Assembly: GCF_004014805.1 (NCBI RefSeq)
Contig: NZ_ATDN01000001.1
Span: forward strand, 372,001-436,000
DNA length: 64,000 nucleotides
Direction of reading: 5' to 3'
Source: Mycolicibacterium elephantis DSM 44368
GTDB lineage: Bacteria; Actinomycetota; Actinomycetes; Mycobacteriales; Mycobacteriaceae
Shown here: in pieces, positions 8,502 through 15,594 of the stretch
Layout: every line of letters begins with the position of its first letter
How positions within the stretch are numbered: the first letter of the stretch is position 1
Translations under genes and position numbers: made by a program
The notes under the pieces: generated by a model
What the model saw: only the letters and a program-made list of their open reading frames with translations
The model's database searches: none
What the model was told of the DNA's origin: nothing

Positions 8502-10424
8502 ATGACCACCACCGCAGAGCACCTGCGCAATGCGCTCGACGGCCGTTGGCGCGATGTGAAGAACCAGATGCGCGAGGAACTCTCCAGCCAGGTGTTCCGC
8601 CCGCACTACACCCCGAACACCGTCATCGCCCGCACCAAAGTCGCCGAGCAGATGAAAATCATGGCCGCCAAAGGCGCGGCCGAGGACGGGTTCAAGAAGG
8701 AGCACGGCGGCAACGGGAACGTCGGCGCGGCCATCACCCAGATCGAGATGCTGGCGATGTCCGACCTGTCGCTGATGGTGAAGGCCGGGGTGCAGTGGGG
8801 GCTGTTCGGCGGCGCCATCGAGAACCTCGGCACCGAACGTCACCACGAGAAGTACGTGCCGAAGATCATCAACCTCGAGCTGCTCGGCTGCTTCGCGATG
8901 ACCGAGACCGGCCACGGCAGCGACGTGCAGTCGCTCGAGACCACCGCGACCTACGACCCGGCGACCCAAGAGTTCATCATCGACTCCCCCACCCGCACCT
9001 CCCGTAAGGACTACATCGGCGGTGCAGCCGAAACCGCTCAGGTGGCAGCGGTTTTCGCCCAGCTGTTCACCCTGGACGGCGAGGGCCACGGGGTGCACTG
9101 CTTCGTGGTCCCGCTGCGCGACGAGGACGGCAACGATCTGCCGGGCGTGACCACGTCGGACAACCACTACAAGGGCGGCCTGCCGGGAGTCGACAACGGG
9201 CGCATCCAGTTCGACCATGTGCGAATTCCGCGGGAGAACCTGCTCAACAAGTACGCCGACGTCGCAGAGGACGGGACGTACTCCTCGCCGATCGAGAACC
9301 CGAACCGCCGGTTCTTCACGATGCTGGGCACGTTGATCCGCGGACGGGTCACGGTCGGCGGGAGCGCGGCCGCGGCAGCGCGGGTGGCGCTCGACATCGC
9401 CACGCGATATGCGTTGCAGCGCAGGCAATTCACCGAGCCAGACACCAACCACGAAGTGCTCATCGTGGACTACCTGGTGCATCAGCGTCGGCTGCTGCCG
9501 CTGATCGCCGAGTCGTATGCGCTGCAGTTCGCGCAGAACGAACTGGTGGCCAAGTGCCACGAACTGCAGACCTCCGATCACCCGGATCCCGAGGAGCAGC
9601 GCGAGTTGGAGGCACGCGCGGCCGGGTTGAAAGCGGCCAACACCTGGCATGCCACCCGCGCGATCCAGGAGGCGCGGGAAGCCTGCGGCGGTGCCGGCTA
9701 CATGGCCGAGAACCGGTTGATCGCGCTGAAGGCCGACACCGACGTGTTCACCACGTTCGAAGGTGACAACCATGTGCTGACCCAGTTGGTCGCCAAGCAG
9801 TTGCTCACCGACTACGCCGACGACGTCAAGAGCATGAGCCCGGTGGAATGGGTGCGCTTCGCCGCCGAGACCGTCGGCACCCGCGTCCTGAAACGCACTG
9901 CGGCACAACCGATCATCCAGACGATTCTGGACAATCGGCAGGACAACGAGGAAGAGGGCAGCCTGTTCAACCGCGGCACCCAGATCAAGATGTTCGAGGA
10001 CCGCGAAGAGTACATGCTGTCTACGGTGGCGCGCCGGCTGCAGGGCAAGTCCAAGGAGATGAGTGCATTCGAGGCGTTCAACGCCGTGCAGGATCACGTG
10101 CTGCACGCCGCACGCGCCCACATCGACCGCGTCATCCTCGAGGCGTTCGTGGCTGGCATCGACGCGTGCGAGGACGAGGAAGCCCGCAAGATCCTCGACA
10201 TGGTCTGCGACCTGTATGCGTTGTCGGTGTTCGAGGAGGACCGCGCCTGGTATATGGAGCACCGGTTCCTGTCCACCGAGCGGGCCAAGGCGGTGACTCG
10301 CGGGATCAACGAGCGCTGCCGCAACCTGCGCCCCTATGCGGAATTGCTGGTCGACGGGTTCGGTATTCCGGAGCCGCTGCGCTACGCCGAGATGCTGCAC
10401 CCGGAGAACATCGTCGACACGTAG
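8502..10424 (+). CDS. Acyl-CoA oxidase/dehydrogenase family flavoprotein
   Basis: 640 residues, longer than classical FadE proteins (about 380-400) and matching the acyl-CoA oxidase-like group. The central part has the flavin/acyl-CoA motif CFAMTETGHGSDVQ (about residues 130-143) and RRFFTMLGTLIRGRVTVGG. The second half has EACGGAGYMAENRL, FEGDNHVLTQLVAK and a C-terminal helical ACOX-type extension. It should catalyse the first step of beta-oxidation on an unknown acyl-CoA, bind FAD and act in the cytoplasm. The ATG at 8502 is preceded by a weak GTGAGG. It is a single gene, divergent from the VIT1 gene. Confidence 0.86.
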   Translation: MTTTAEHLRNALDGRWRDVKNQMREELSSQVFRPHYTPNTVIARTKVAEQMKIMAAKGAAEDGFKKEHGGNGNVGAAITQIEMLAMSDLSLMVKAGVQWGLFGGAIENLGTERHHEKYVPKIINLELLGCFAMTETGHGSDVQSLETTATYDPATQEFIIDSPTRTSRKDYIGGAAETAQVAAVFAQLFTLDGEGHGVHCFVVPLRDEDGNDLPGVTTSDNHYKGGLPGVDNGRIQFDHVRIPRENLLNKYADVAEDGTYSSPIENPNRRFFTMLGTLIRGRVTVGGSAAAAARVALDIATRYALQRRQFTEPDTNHEVLIVDYLVHQRRLLPLIAESYALQFAQNELVAKCHELQTSDHPDPEEQRELEARAAGLKAANTWHATRAIQEAREACGGAGYMAENRLIALKADTDVFTTFEGDNHVLTQLVAKQLLTDYADDVKSMSPVEWVRFAAETVGTRVLKRTAAQPIIQTILDNRQDNEEEGSLFNRGTQIKMFEDREEYMLSTVARRLQGKSKEMSAFEAFNAVQDHVLHAARAHIDRVILEAFVAGIDACEDEEARKILDMVCDLYALSVFEEDRAWYMEHRFLSTERAKAVTRGINERCRNLRPYAELLVDGFGIPEPLRYAEMLHPENIVDT

Positions 10425-10588
10425 ATCGTCCTGGATCTTCCTGGATCTTCCTGCGCGAAAAGCGCAGATGGTGGCGATCCCGGCGAGAACGGCACCTTCT
10501 GGGTCTGCTGGGCTGGGGAAACTCGGGCTTGAAAGCGCGTCGGCCCGCCACCTCCCCGGTGACGGGCCGGCGCCCGAAGTGCTCTCCG
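10425..10588. other. Intergenic stretch with an 11-bp tandem repeat
   Basis: Directly after the oxidase stop, CTGGATCTTCC is repeated twice in tandem (about 10434-10455). Further on, GGTGACGGGCCGGCGCC and flanking GC-rich sequence could form a weak hairpin between the two convergent genes. No gene is seen. Confidence 0.4.
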
Positions 10589-10969
10589 CTAGCCAGCGGC
10601 GAGCTGTTTGGTCCCGTACACGCGCTCGAGCAGGGCCGTGTCGCCATGGACATCGACACGCACGACCTTGCCGTCCCGCAGTGTGAACACGTCGGCGTCC
10701 TGACCGGTTTCGCCCCCCGCGGACACTTCTGTGATCGCGACCACATTATCGTCCTCGGCGACGAGCCGCTCGACTTTGACCGTCAATCCCTTGGCGGCCA
10801 GCCGACCGAACTGCTCCATGATTTCGGTCTTGCCGTGGAAGGTGCCGCTGACGGTGCTTCGGCCCGGCTGAACCCATTCGATGTCGTCGTCGAACAGCTC
10901 CATCACGGCGTCCAGATCGCCGGCGGCGAAGGCGTCGTAGCCCCGCCTGATGATCTCTTTGTTGTCCAC
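10589..10969 (-). CDS. SnoaL-like (NTF2 fold) protein
   Basis: 126 residues with the SnoaL/ketosteroid-isomerase-like pattern: EIIRRGYDAFAAGDLDAVMELFDDDIEWVQPG at the start (written here as family signature YxAFxxGDxxAVxxLFxxDxEW), FHGKTEIMEQF in the middle and FTLRDGKVVRVDVHGDTALL at the end. The fold is a small open barrel used by isomerases, cyclases and non-enzymatic binding proteins, so activity cannot be given. It converges on the acyl-CoA oxidase and is the last host gene before the left attachment site. In the uninterrupted chromosome the tRNA-Asn gene would lie just beyond it. Confidence 0.8.
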   Translation of the reverse strand: MDNKEIIRRGYDAFAAGDLDAVMELFDDDIEWVQPGRSTVSGTFHGKTEIMEQFGRLAAKGLTVKVERLVAEDDNVVAITEVSAGGETGQDADVFTLRDGKVVRVDVHGDTALLERVYGTKQLAAG

Positions 10970-11197
10970 TTCGACCTCCCGTTCTTCGCATCCGATAGTT
11001 CGGCCGCGAAGGCGTGGCCGGTCTTCGGGAGTCCGCTCGGCGCGGCTCCTCGATCAGTCAGACCGTTCGCCGCCGTGTCGATTGTCCGCCCGGATCGAGC
11101 AGGAACAATCGGGTTCTGGTGGAACGGAATCGCCGAGGTTGCGGGTGCAAATACGGTCACCCGCCGGAGCTCGCATTTTCGCCCGGCAGAGCCTGCG

Positions 11198-11226
11198 AAA
11201 TACTTGCTCCCCCGGCTGGACTCGAA
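11198..11226. repeat. attL core (29-bp copy of the tRNA-Asn 3' end)
   Basis: The 29 bases are identical to 30007-30035 and hold the T-arm/acceptor end of tRNA-Asn (CTCCCCCGGCTGGACTCGAA at its right end). Identity stops on both sides: g versus c to the left, tt versus cc to the right. This defines the common core for site-specific recombination. No tRNA body is present here, so this is the displaced 3' fragment. Confidence 0.93.
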
Positions 11227-11272
11227 TTAGCCGCCCTAGCAATCTTCCTTGCAGCTGATTCACTTGTTTACC

Positions 11273-11281
11273 TGCTATGAT
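11273..11281 (+). promoter_or_regulatory. Candidate extended -10 promoter for the integrase
   Basis: TGCTATGAT matches an extended -10 box (TGnTATGAT) about 90 bp upstream of the integrase ATG. No good -35 is seen at normal spacing. A TTGCAG at 11249 is too far away (21 bp). Moderate evidence only. Confidence 0.35.
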
Positions 11282-11326
11282 ATCCACCAACAGCTAGATT
11301 CAGCAATCGCCATAACCCCCGCTATA

Positions 11327-11357
11327 TAGCACGCGGATGGCCTCGCAGATAGCACGA
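11327..11357 (+). repeat. Left-arm ATAGCACG direct repeats (candidate integrase arm sites)
   Basis: ATAGCACG occurs at 11327-11334 and again at 11350-11357, same orientation, about 101 and 124 bp inside attL and directly before the integrase gene. Two more copies of the motif lie inside attR. The distribution on both phage-derived arms is that expected of tyrosine-integrase arm-type sites. The binding role is inferred. Confidence 0.5.
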
Positions 11358-11371
11358 AAAGGTGTGACTGA

Positions 11372-12529
11372 ATGGCAGGTAAGAAGGGGCGGCGCGGCTG
11401 GGGGTTTGTTCGCCGACTGCCCTCGCGTCGCTACCAAGCCTCGTACGTCGGGCCGGATCTGGTGCGGCATCGGGCACCGCGCACGTATACGTCGAAGCTC
11501 GACGCCGAGCGATGGCTGGCTGATGAACGCCGAGCCATCGAGCGCGACGAGTGGACGCCGCCCGCTCAGCGTGAAGCCGAACGCAAGGCGCGAGGCGTCA
11601 CCCTTGCGGATTACGGGCCTACGTGGATCGAACAACGCACCAAGGGCGGGCAGCCGCTCAAGCCGCGCACCAAGAGTCATTACACGCGACTGTTCGATGA
11701 ACACATCAAGCCGAAACTCGGGAAACTGGCACTCAAAGACGTCACGCCACAGGCGGTGCGGGACTGGCATGCCCGCACTCTCGCGGACAAACCGACCTAC
11801 AGGGCACACGCGTACGGGTTGCTTCACAGTATGCTCGCTAGCGCTGTTGCCGACGAACTCATCTCGGTCAATCCCGCTCAGATCAAGGGCGCCGCGAAGG
11901 CGACCCGCAAGCGCCAACCGGTGATTCTCGACGTCGCCGAGGTCGGCCAGCTTGCCGACGCGATTCGGCCCGAAAAATTCAAGGCGTTCATCCTGATCGC
12001 GGCATGGTGCGGTCTCCGGTGGGGCGAGTTGACCGAACTCCGACGCAAAGACGTTGGGCAGGGTTGCGCAGAGATCAGCGTGTGGCGGGCCGTCACCCAT
12101 CGCGATAAGGCCTGTGTCATCGACTCGCCGAAGTCGGGCGAGGCCCGCAAGGTCGTTGTGCCCCCGCACGTTCGCCCCGCCTTGCAGCATCACCTGAAAG
12201 CCCACGTAGCGAAGGATGCCGAGGCGCTACTGTTCCCGCCCGCGCGGGGTGGATGCCACTTGCGCGACAAGGTTTTTCGCGAAAGCTACTTTGATCGCGC
12301 ACTTACGGAAATCGGCCGCGATGGCGAGAAGAAACCACGACCCACCATCCATGACTTGCGTCATTTTGCGGGCACGCAGACGGCGCGGGTGGGCAACTTG
12401 GTGGAGACGATGGGCAGGCTTGGTCACAAGACGGTGCAAGCGTCGCTGATCTACCAGCAGATAGCATCCGGCAGGGATGCCGAGGTGGCTGAGGGCCTAT
12501 CTAAACTCGCCGAAAACGGTGTTCTGTAG
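11372..12529 (+). CDS. int: Tyrosine recombinase, element integrase
   Basis: 385 residues. It has an N-terminal AP2/arm-binding-like segment (about 1-75), a SAM-like core-binding domain (about 78-175) and a C-terminal catalytic domain. Catalytic residues are visible: Arg216 in AWCGLRWGEL, a Lys in DSPKSGEARK near 254-260, His327-Asp-Leu-Arg330 in HDLRH, His352 in RLGHKT and the nucleophile Tyr361 in LIYQQ. It should recombine attP with the tRNA-Asn 3' end. The ATG at 11372 has only a weak AAAAGG upstream. The gene reads away from attL into the element. Confidence 0.95.
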   Translation: MAGKKGRRGWGFVRRLPSRRYQASYVGPDLVRHRAPRTYTSKLDAERWLADERRAIERDEWTPPAQREAERKARGVTLADYGPTWIEQRTKGGQPLKPRTKSHYTRLFDEHIKPKLGKLALKDVTPQAVRDWHARTLADKPTYRAHAYGLLHSMLASAVADELISVNPAQIKGAAKATRKRQPVILDVAEVGQLADAIRPEKFKAFILIAAWCGLRWGELTELRRKDVGQGCAEISVWRAVTHRDKACVIDSPKSGEARKVVVPPHVRPALQHHLKAHVAKDAEALLFPPARGGCHLRDKVFRESYFDRALTEIGRDGEKKPRPTIHDLRHFAGTQTARVGNLVETMGRLGHKTVQASLIYQQIASGRDAEVAEGLSKLAENGVL

Positions 12530-12551
12530 GCGCTCGCGCCTACGAAACCCG

Positions 12552-12581
12552 TTGACGGAGTGTCAGAAATGACAATATCTG
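12552..12581 (+). promoter_or_regulatory. Promoter with an internal TGTCA-gaaa-TGACA palindrome
   Basis: TTGACG (12552-12557) is followed by the perfect 14-bp palindrome TGTCAGAAATGACA (12561-12574) and then an ATATCT/TATCTG -10-like box at 17-18 bp spacing. A palindrome lodged between -35 and -10 is the usual place for a repressor or Xis/Cro-type operator. It is 135 bp upstream of the Xis-like gene. A second -10-like TAGACT lies at 12608-12613. Confidence 0.5.
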
Positions 12582-12715
12582 CGTCGGGATTTAGGACACC
12601 AGTGCGCTAGACTGGCCCCAGACACCAGCAGCGTCCTTCTTCTCCCGCAAGTTCGGGCACGTGTCTAGAGCCGAGGCCATCCGGGCCAAGGCATGCCCAC
12701 GGGAGGAATCTCTAT

Positions 12716-12910
12716 ATGTTCGACTTTCCGGCACTGCCCGCACAACCCACGATCGCGCAGGCAGCGCACCATCTGAATTGCTCGTCCACGCATATCCGGC
12801 GGCTGATCGCGAGCGGACAACTGAAGGCCCGCCGCATCGGGGTACGCGCGATCCGAATTGACCGCGAATCACTTCTGAAGCTGGGGCAACCGGTGGGCGG
12901 CGCCCGATGA
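12716..12910 (+). CDS. Excisionase-like helix-turn-helix protein
   Basis: 64 residues with the MerR/Xis-type winged helix: PTIAQAAHHLNCSSTHIRRL (helix-turn-helix) followed by IASGQLKARRIGVRAIRIDRESL, the wing-and-basic pattern of HTH_17/excisionase proteins. The start ATG follows GGGAGGAATCTCTAT, a strong ribosome site. It sits next to the integrase and probably biases recombination towards excision or regulates int. It begins an operon: its stop overlaps the next start as ATGA. Confidence 0.8.
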   Translation: MFDFPALPAQPTIAQAAHHLNCSSTHIRRLIASGQLKARRIGVRAIRIDRESLLKLGQPVGGAR

Positions 12911-13254
12911 GCTACCAACCCACTCCGGCCCGCCACGCCTGCCACGAGCGCGGCGTTGTTGAGTTCCACGTCTGGCCGGTCGAGAACGACATTGAAATCG
13001 ACGGCCCCGCAATCTGGCGGCGTCCCGTCACTGGCCGCACCGAGACCGACGAACTGATCGTGCTCCCTGAGACCGGGCCGGCAATCACCGTTGGCGATTA
13101 CTTGGATCAAGTGATGCCGAAGGAACTTCAGCACAATCACAGTGCGCGAGTTCATCACCGCGATTTGGATGGCCCGATCAGCGATGCACCCAACATCAGA
13201 CGGCGGCGTGAAGTGGTCAGTGGCGAGCATTCCTCCGACGACGGCGGTCGGTGA
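12907..13254 (+). CDS. Hypothetical phage-type protein
   Basis: 115 residues starting in an ATGA overlap with the Xis-like gene and ending in a GTGA overlap with the next gene. I recognise no domain. The N-terminal half (GVVEFHVWPVENDIEIDGPAI written in part) looks beta-rich and the C-terminus is basic and low in hydrophobics, with RRRREVVSGEHSSDDGG, so it is probably soluble. Tight coupling suggests an early function with Xis. Confidence 0.6.
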   Translation: MSYQPTPARHACHERGVVEFHVWPVENDIEIDGPAIWRRPVTGRTETDELIVLPETGPAITVGDYLDQVMPKELQHNHSARVHHRDLDGPISDAPNIRRRREVVSGEHSSDDGGR

Positions 13255-13886
13255 GCGGCCCGCTCGCCGACACCGACAGCACCGCCCGCACGATCACCGA
13301 GGCCCCAGCGTATTTAATCACTGCCGACGGCGAAGTCTGGTCGCGTCCGCGCACCGTGGCCGGCAAGGCTGGCTCGTTACGAGTCCTGCAAGCTCGGCGG
13401 CTAAAGCCTGACGGTGCTGGCCGGGTGTCGCTGCGCATCGACGGCGCAACGGTGCGGATGCCAGTGGCGGCGCTCTTCCGGCGCTACTGGCCCGAGATCG
13501 GCTATCGGAAGGTTCAATTCTGTTGCCGCCGCGGGCATCCGCTTATCGATGAGAACGTCGCGGTGTGGGGCACGGGTAACCGTGTCTGCCGCATCTGCTG
13601 GCCCGACTGGCACCCCCCACCGAAGACACAAAACCATGCGCCCGGGCGGGAGACGATGAGAGTCGCGCCGCGCTCGCACCCCGAGGTCGACGACTTGACC
13701 GCTTCGGCCCACGGCTGGCAGATCAAGACATTGAGCGGTGAGTTTCCCCGCGGCGAGTTCCCGCGGGTGCGCGTCATGCCGCGCAAATGGGTCAGCTTGC
13801 TTTGCGAGGTCGCCGGGACGCCGTGGGGCGGCAGTGAATGGTCGCCGGGTTGCCTGTCGCCAATGGTCGGCGTCGGCGCTGGTTAA
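13251..13886 (+). CDS. Putative zinc-binding phage protein (NUMOD/HNH-like fragment)
   Basis: 211 residues from a GTG in a GTGA overlap. Residues about 20-60 (YLITADGEVWSRPR) resemble the NUMOD4-type DNA-binding lead-in of homing endonucleases. Residues about 88-118 have a cysteine/histidine cluster (CCRRGHPLIDENV, RVCRICWPDW) like the Cys-His zinc knuckles found in phage HNH-associated proteins. No HNH catalytic His-Asn-His is evident, so a nuclease is not claimed. Last gene of the first early operon; a T-rich hairpin follows. Confidence 0.55.
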   Translation: MSGPLADTDSTARTITEAPAYLITADGEVWSRPRTVAGKAGSLRVLQARRLKPDGAGRVSLRIDGATVRMPVAALFRRYWPEIGYRKVQFCCRRGHPLIDENVAVWGTGNRVCRICWPDWHPPPKTQNHAPGRETMRVAPRSHPEVDDLTASAHGWQIKTLSGEFPRGEFPRVRVMPRKWVSLLCEVAGTPWGGSEWSPGCLSPMVGVGAG

Positions 13887-13913
13887 TTAGTTCTCCACTT
13901 TCACTCTATGGAT

Positions 13914-13940
13914 AGAGATAGATTCTCTCGCTATTTTTTT
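13914..13940 (+). terminator. Intrinsic terminator-like hairpin with T7 run
   Basis: AGAGA (13914-13918) pairs with TCTCT (13924-13928), loop TAGAT, followed after cgcta by seven T residues (13934-13940). It lies just after the early operon and before the next small genes. The stem is short, but the U-run is rare in this GC-rich genome. Confidence 0.45.
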
Positions 13941-13984
13941 GACCTTTTTCCGTATGGCGACCGTCTGCGAAAGGGCGCGACCAG

Positions 13985-14200
13985 ATGACATTAAGCACTA
14001 CCGAGTACTACGTGAGTACCGGCGAATCAAAAGAGGCCACGCGGGCGAGGCAGGCCAAATATCGCCGCCGGCAGCGGCTGGCTATGGCCCTCCTACACGC
14101 CGCAGAGGCGCGCGGGCTGTCGGGCGGCGAAGCTATCGCCGTCCTGCAGAACGCCGATTATCGAACGCTGCAGGAATGCCAGTCGATGGGTATCCGATGA
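13985..14200 (+). CDS. Small basic hypothetical protein
   Basis: 71 residues; start ATG 9 nt after AAAGGG. The middle is strongly basic and helical (EATRARQAKYRRRQRLAMAL), followed by HAAEARGLSGGEAIAVLQNA. It could be a nucleic-acid-binding or regulatory peptide; no family recognised. Its stop overlaps the next start (ATGA), so it heads a coupled run of four small genes. Confidence 0.6.
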   Translation: MTLSTTEYYVSTGESKEATRARQAKYRRRQRLAMALLHAAEARGLSGGEAIAVLQNADYRTLQECQSMGIR

Positions 14201-14433
14201 GCCCACAGCCTGACGATATCGCAGTCCTCTACCACCAAGCGAAAATGGCGGCCGACCAATACCTAGCCGGTGAAATAGACGACTTGGAATTTCGCCGCTG
14301 GATCGCGTGGATCACACTGTGTGCCCAGGGTTGCCCAGAGCCAACGCTTGAACGACTAGAAGTGCGAATGCGCGAAATGGACACAGCGACAAGCTTTATC
14401 TCGGCCGCGCCGACAAAGGAACAGGACCAGTGA
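14197..14433 (+). CDS. Small acidic hypothetical protein
   Basis: 78 residues starting in the ATGA overlap, beginning MSPQPDDIAVLYHQAKMAA. Predicted largely helical with a Trp pair (RRWIAWITLCAQG) and acidic ends. No recognised family. Overlaps on both sides (ATGA upstream, GTGA downstream) support translation. Confidence 0.6.
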   Translation: MSPQPDDIAVLYHQAKMAADQYLAGEIDDLEFRRWIAWITLCAQGCPEPTLERLEVRMREMDTATSFISAAPTKEQDQ

Positions 14434-14609
14434 ACAATCCGATTCGGCTGTCCAAGCGCCAAAACGGTGGCGTGCACATCATCCAAGGGAAAAGCTTCGT
14501 CCTGCTTGATCGCGACGAAGCGCTAAAGCTCATCGCCGATATGCAGAAGTTGATATCCGCTGATAGCCCAACACGGGCGGAAACGATGAACAAGATTGAC
14601 GCTCGATAA
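14430..14609 (+). CDS. Small hypothetical protein (59 aa)
   Basis: From the GTG at 14430 (GTGA overlap with the preceding stop) the frame encodes 59 residues, MNNPIRLSKRQNGG followed by VHIIQGKSFVLLDRDEAL and ending NKIDAR. It overlaps the start of the winged-helix-like gene by 14 nt. The coupling on both sides and the continuous frame support it as real. No family recognised. Confidence 0.55.
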   Translation: MNNPIRLSKRQNGGVHIIQGKSFVLLDRDEALKLIADMQKLISADSPTRAETMNKIDAR

Positions 14610-14970
14610 TGACTACGACAAGTTCGTGAAGCTTAACCCGGCGACCTGTCGGGCACTAGCGCTGAACGCCGATATGCCGCTGCGGTTCCGCGTTGCGTTC
14701 ATGGCGTATGGCAGCGTACGCAGAAACGGCCACGCGTGTTTCAAGCCGGGTGAGCTGGCACGGATACTCGGCGTCCGTCCCGACTCGCTTTCGCGTGGGA
14801 TCGCCAAAGCAAAAGCTTCGGGCCTACTGATGTACGAGTCGAGCGCCCGGTGTTTGGTGGTGCCCGGGCATGTAGTCAAGGGCTGGCTGGGCCACGAGAA
14901 TGACCCATGCGCTGTCCACCACGGCAAGCGCAACCGAGGTCAAAAATTGGCCGAAATGGCCAAGAATTGA
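14596..14970 (+). CDS. Winged-helix-like DNA-binding protein, possible replication initiator or regulator
   Basis: 124 residues if the TTG at 14596 is used (a GTG at 14626 would give 114). Residues about 45-85 read as a helix-turn-helix (PGELARILGVRPDSLSRGIA, then KAKASGLLMYESSARCLVV as helix and wing), similar to helix-turn-helix domains of phage and plasmid replication/regulatory proteins. The gene's last codons are themselves the first of three 17-bp palindromes (14947-15017), which suggests the protein binds its own 3' region to autoregulate or to initiate replication. Function is inferred from this arrangement. Confidence 0.6.
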   Translation: MTLDNDYDKFVKLNPATCRALALNADMPLRFRVAFMAYGSVRRNGHACFKPGELARILGVRPDSLSRGIAKAKASGLLMYESSARCLVVPGHVVKGWLGHENDPCAVHHGKRNRGQKLAEMAKN

Positions 14971-15017
14971 CGCCATTCTTGGCCATAATGGCCAAGGTGA
15001 TTGGCCGAAATGGCCAA
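14947..15017. repeat. Three 17-bp palindromic iterons TTGGCC-N5-GGCCAA
   Basis: Copies are at 14947-14963, 14979-14995 and 15001-15017. Copies 1 and 3 are identical (centre GAAAT); copy 2 has ATAAT. Start-to-start distances are 32 and 22 bp, about three and two helical turns, so all three face the same side of the DNA. Copy 1 encodes the C-terminus of the winged-helix-like protein. This is the pattern of an operator array or an iteron-type origin. Confidence 0.85.
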
Positions 15018-15438
15018 GTGTCAACGCTCTGACCTGCGGCAATGCGCCGCCCTTCTATGACTCTTATCAGTGCTGACCAGGCTTCGCCCACCACGGGGCG
15101 ACGGCGCTGAGGGTCGACCGACGGCAAACCCACTTAGCCCCGCACGCGCGGCAGCGCGCAGGAACGCACCTCGCGAAGCGAGCCAAACCTTCTAAAGAAT
15201 CCTCGGGGTTGATTTCCCTGCGGGAGCTGCAACCTCCCGTTGAGAGGGCACTCACCTCTCTTCCGAATTGGGCTGTCGTCGGCCCGTGAGCGGCGCTCGC
15301 CGGTTGATCAGCGGTCGATAGGTCAACGAGGAAATGGCTCGCCCTGGCTAGCAGCGCCGGCCGCGAGGCGGGGTTAATCGCGGCCCGCTTAAGGCGTCCC
15401 GGGGCCAACCGAAGACTTCACACAACAGGGGAACCAAA
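15018..15438. other. Gene-free stretch with several hairpins
   Basis: No convincing coding frame between the iterons and the next gene. Short stems are visible, including CTCGCGAAGCGAG (about 15171), GGGAGctgcaaCCTCCC (about 15223-15239) and GAGAGGgcactcaCCTCTC (about 15242-15260). It could be origin, leader RNA or small RNA sequence next to the iterons. A 113-codon minus-strand frame here was judged spurious. Confidence 0.4.
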
Positions 15439-15594
15439 CTGAACTTCACCGAAATCAGCGCCGTCAGCTACGACGGGACGACGATCGACATTCAACTAGC
15501 GCCCGACCCGTGCGGCTGGCGTGGCGTGTACGACGGCATGACCGTCTATGTCACCGTCGTTCGCACCGCGCTCACGGGCGCGGCCCACCAGTGA
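15439..15594 (+). CDS. Small hypothetical protein, probable CTG start
   Basis: The frame CTG AAC TTC ACC encodes about 51 residues (MNFTEISAVSYDGTTIDI, then PCGWRGVYDGMTVYVTVVR) and stops in a GTGA overlap with the next gene. AGGGGAACCAAA precedes the CTG with good spacing, and no ATG, GTG or TTG is available before an internal ATG at 15538. Coupling to the next gene supports translation. The start codon is the uncertain point. Confidence 0.5.
   Translation: MNFTEISAVSYDGTTIDIQLAPDPCGWRGVYDGMTVYVTVVRTALTGAAHQ

Noticed and set aside
11145..11154. GTGCAAATAC at 11145 matching sequence beside attR
   Set aside because: A 10-bp match in host DNA outside attL; probably chance, and not continuous with the 29-bp core.
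15067..15408. 113-codon minus-strand frame with a CxxC stretch (ARCRACGAKWVCR)
   Set aside because: It has no ribosome site, runs against all neighbours and covers the hairpin-rich block. The Cys pair alone is not enough.
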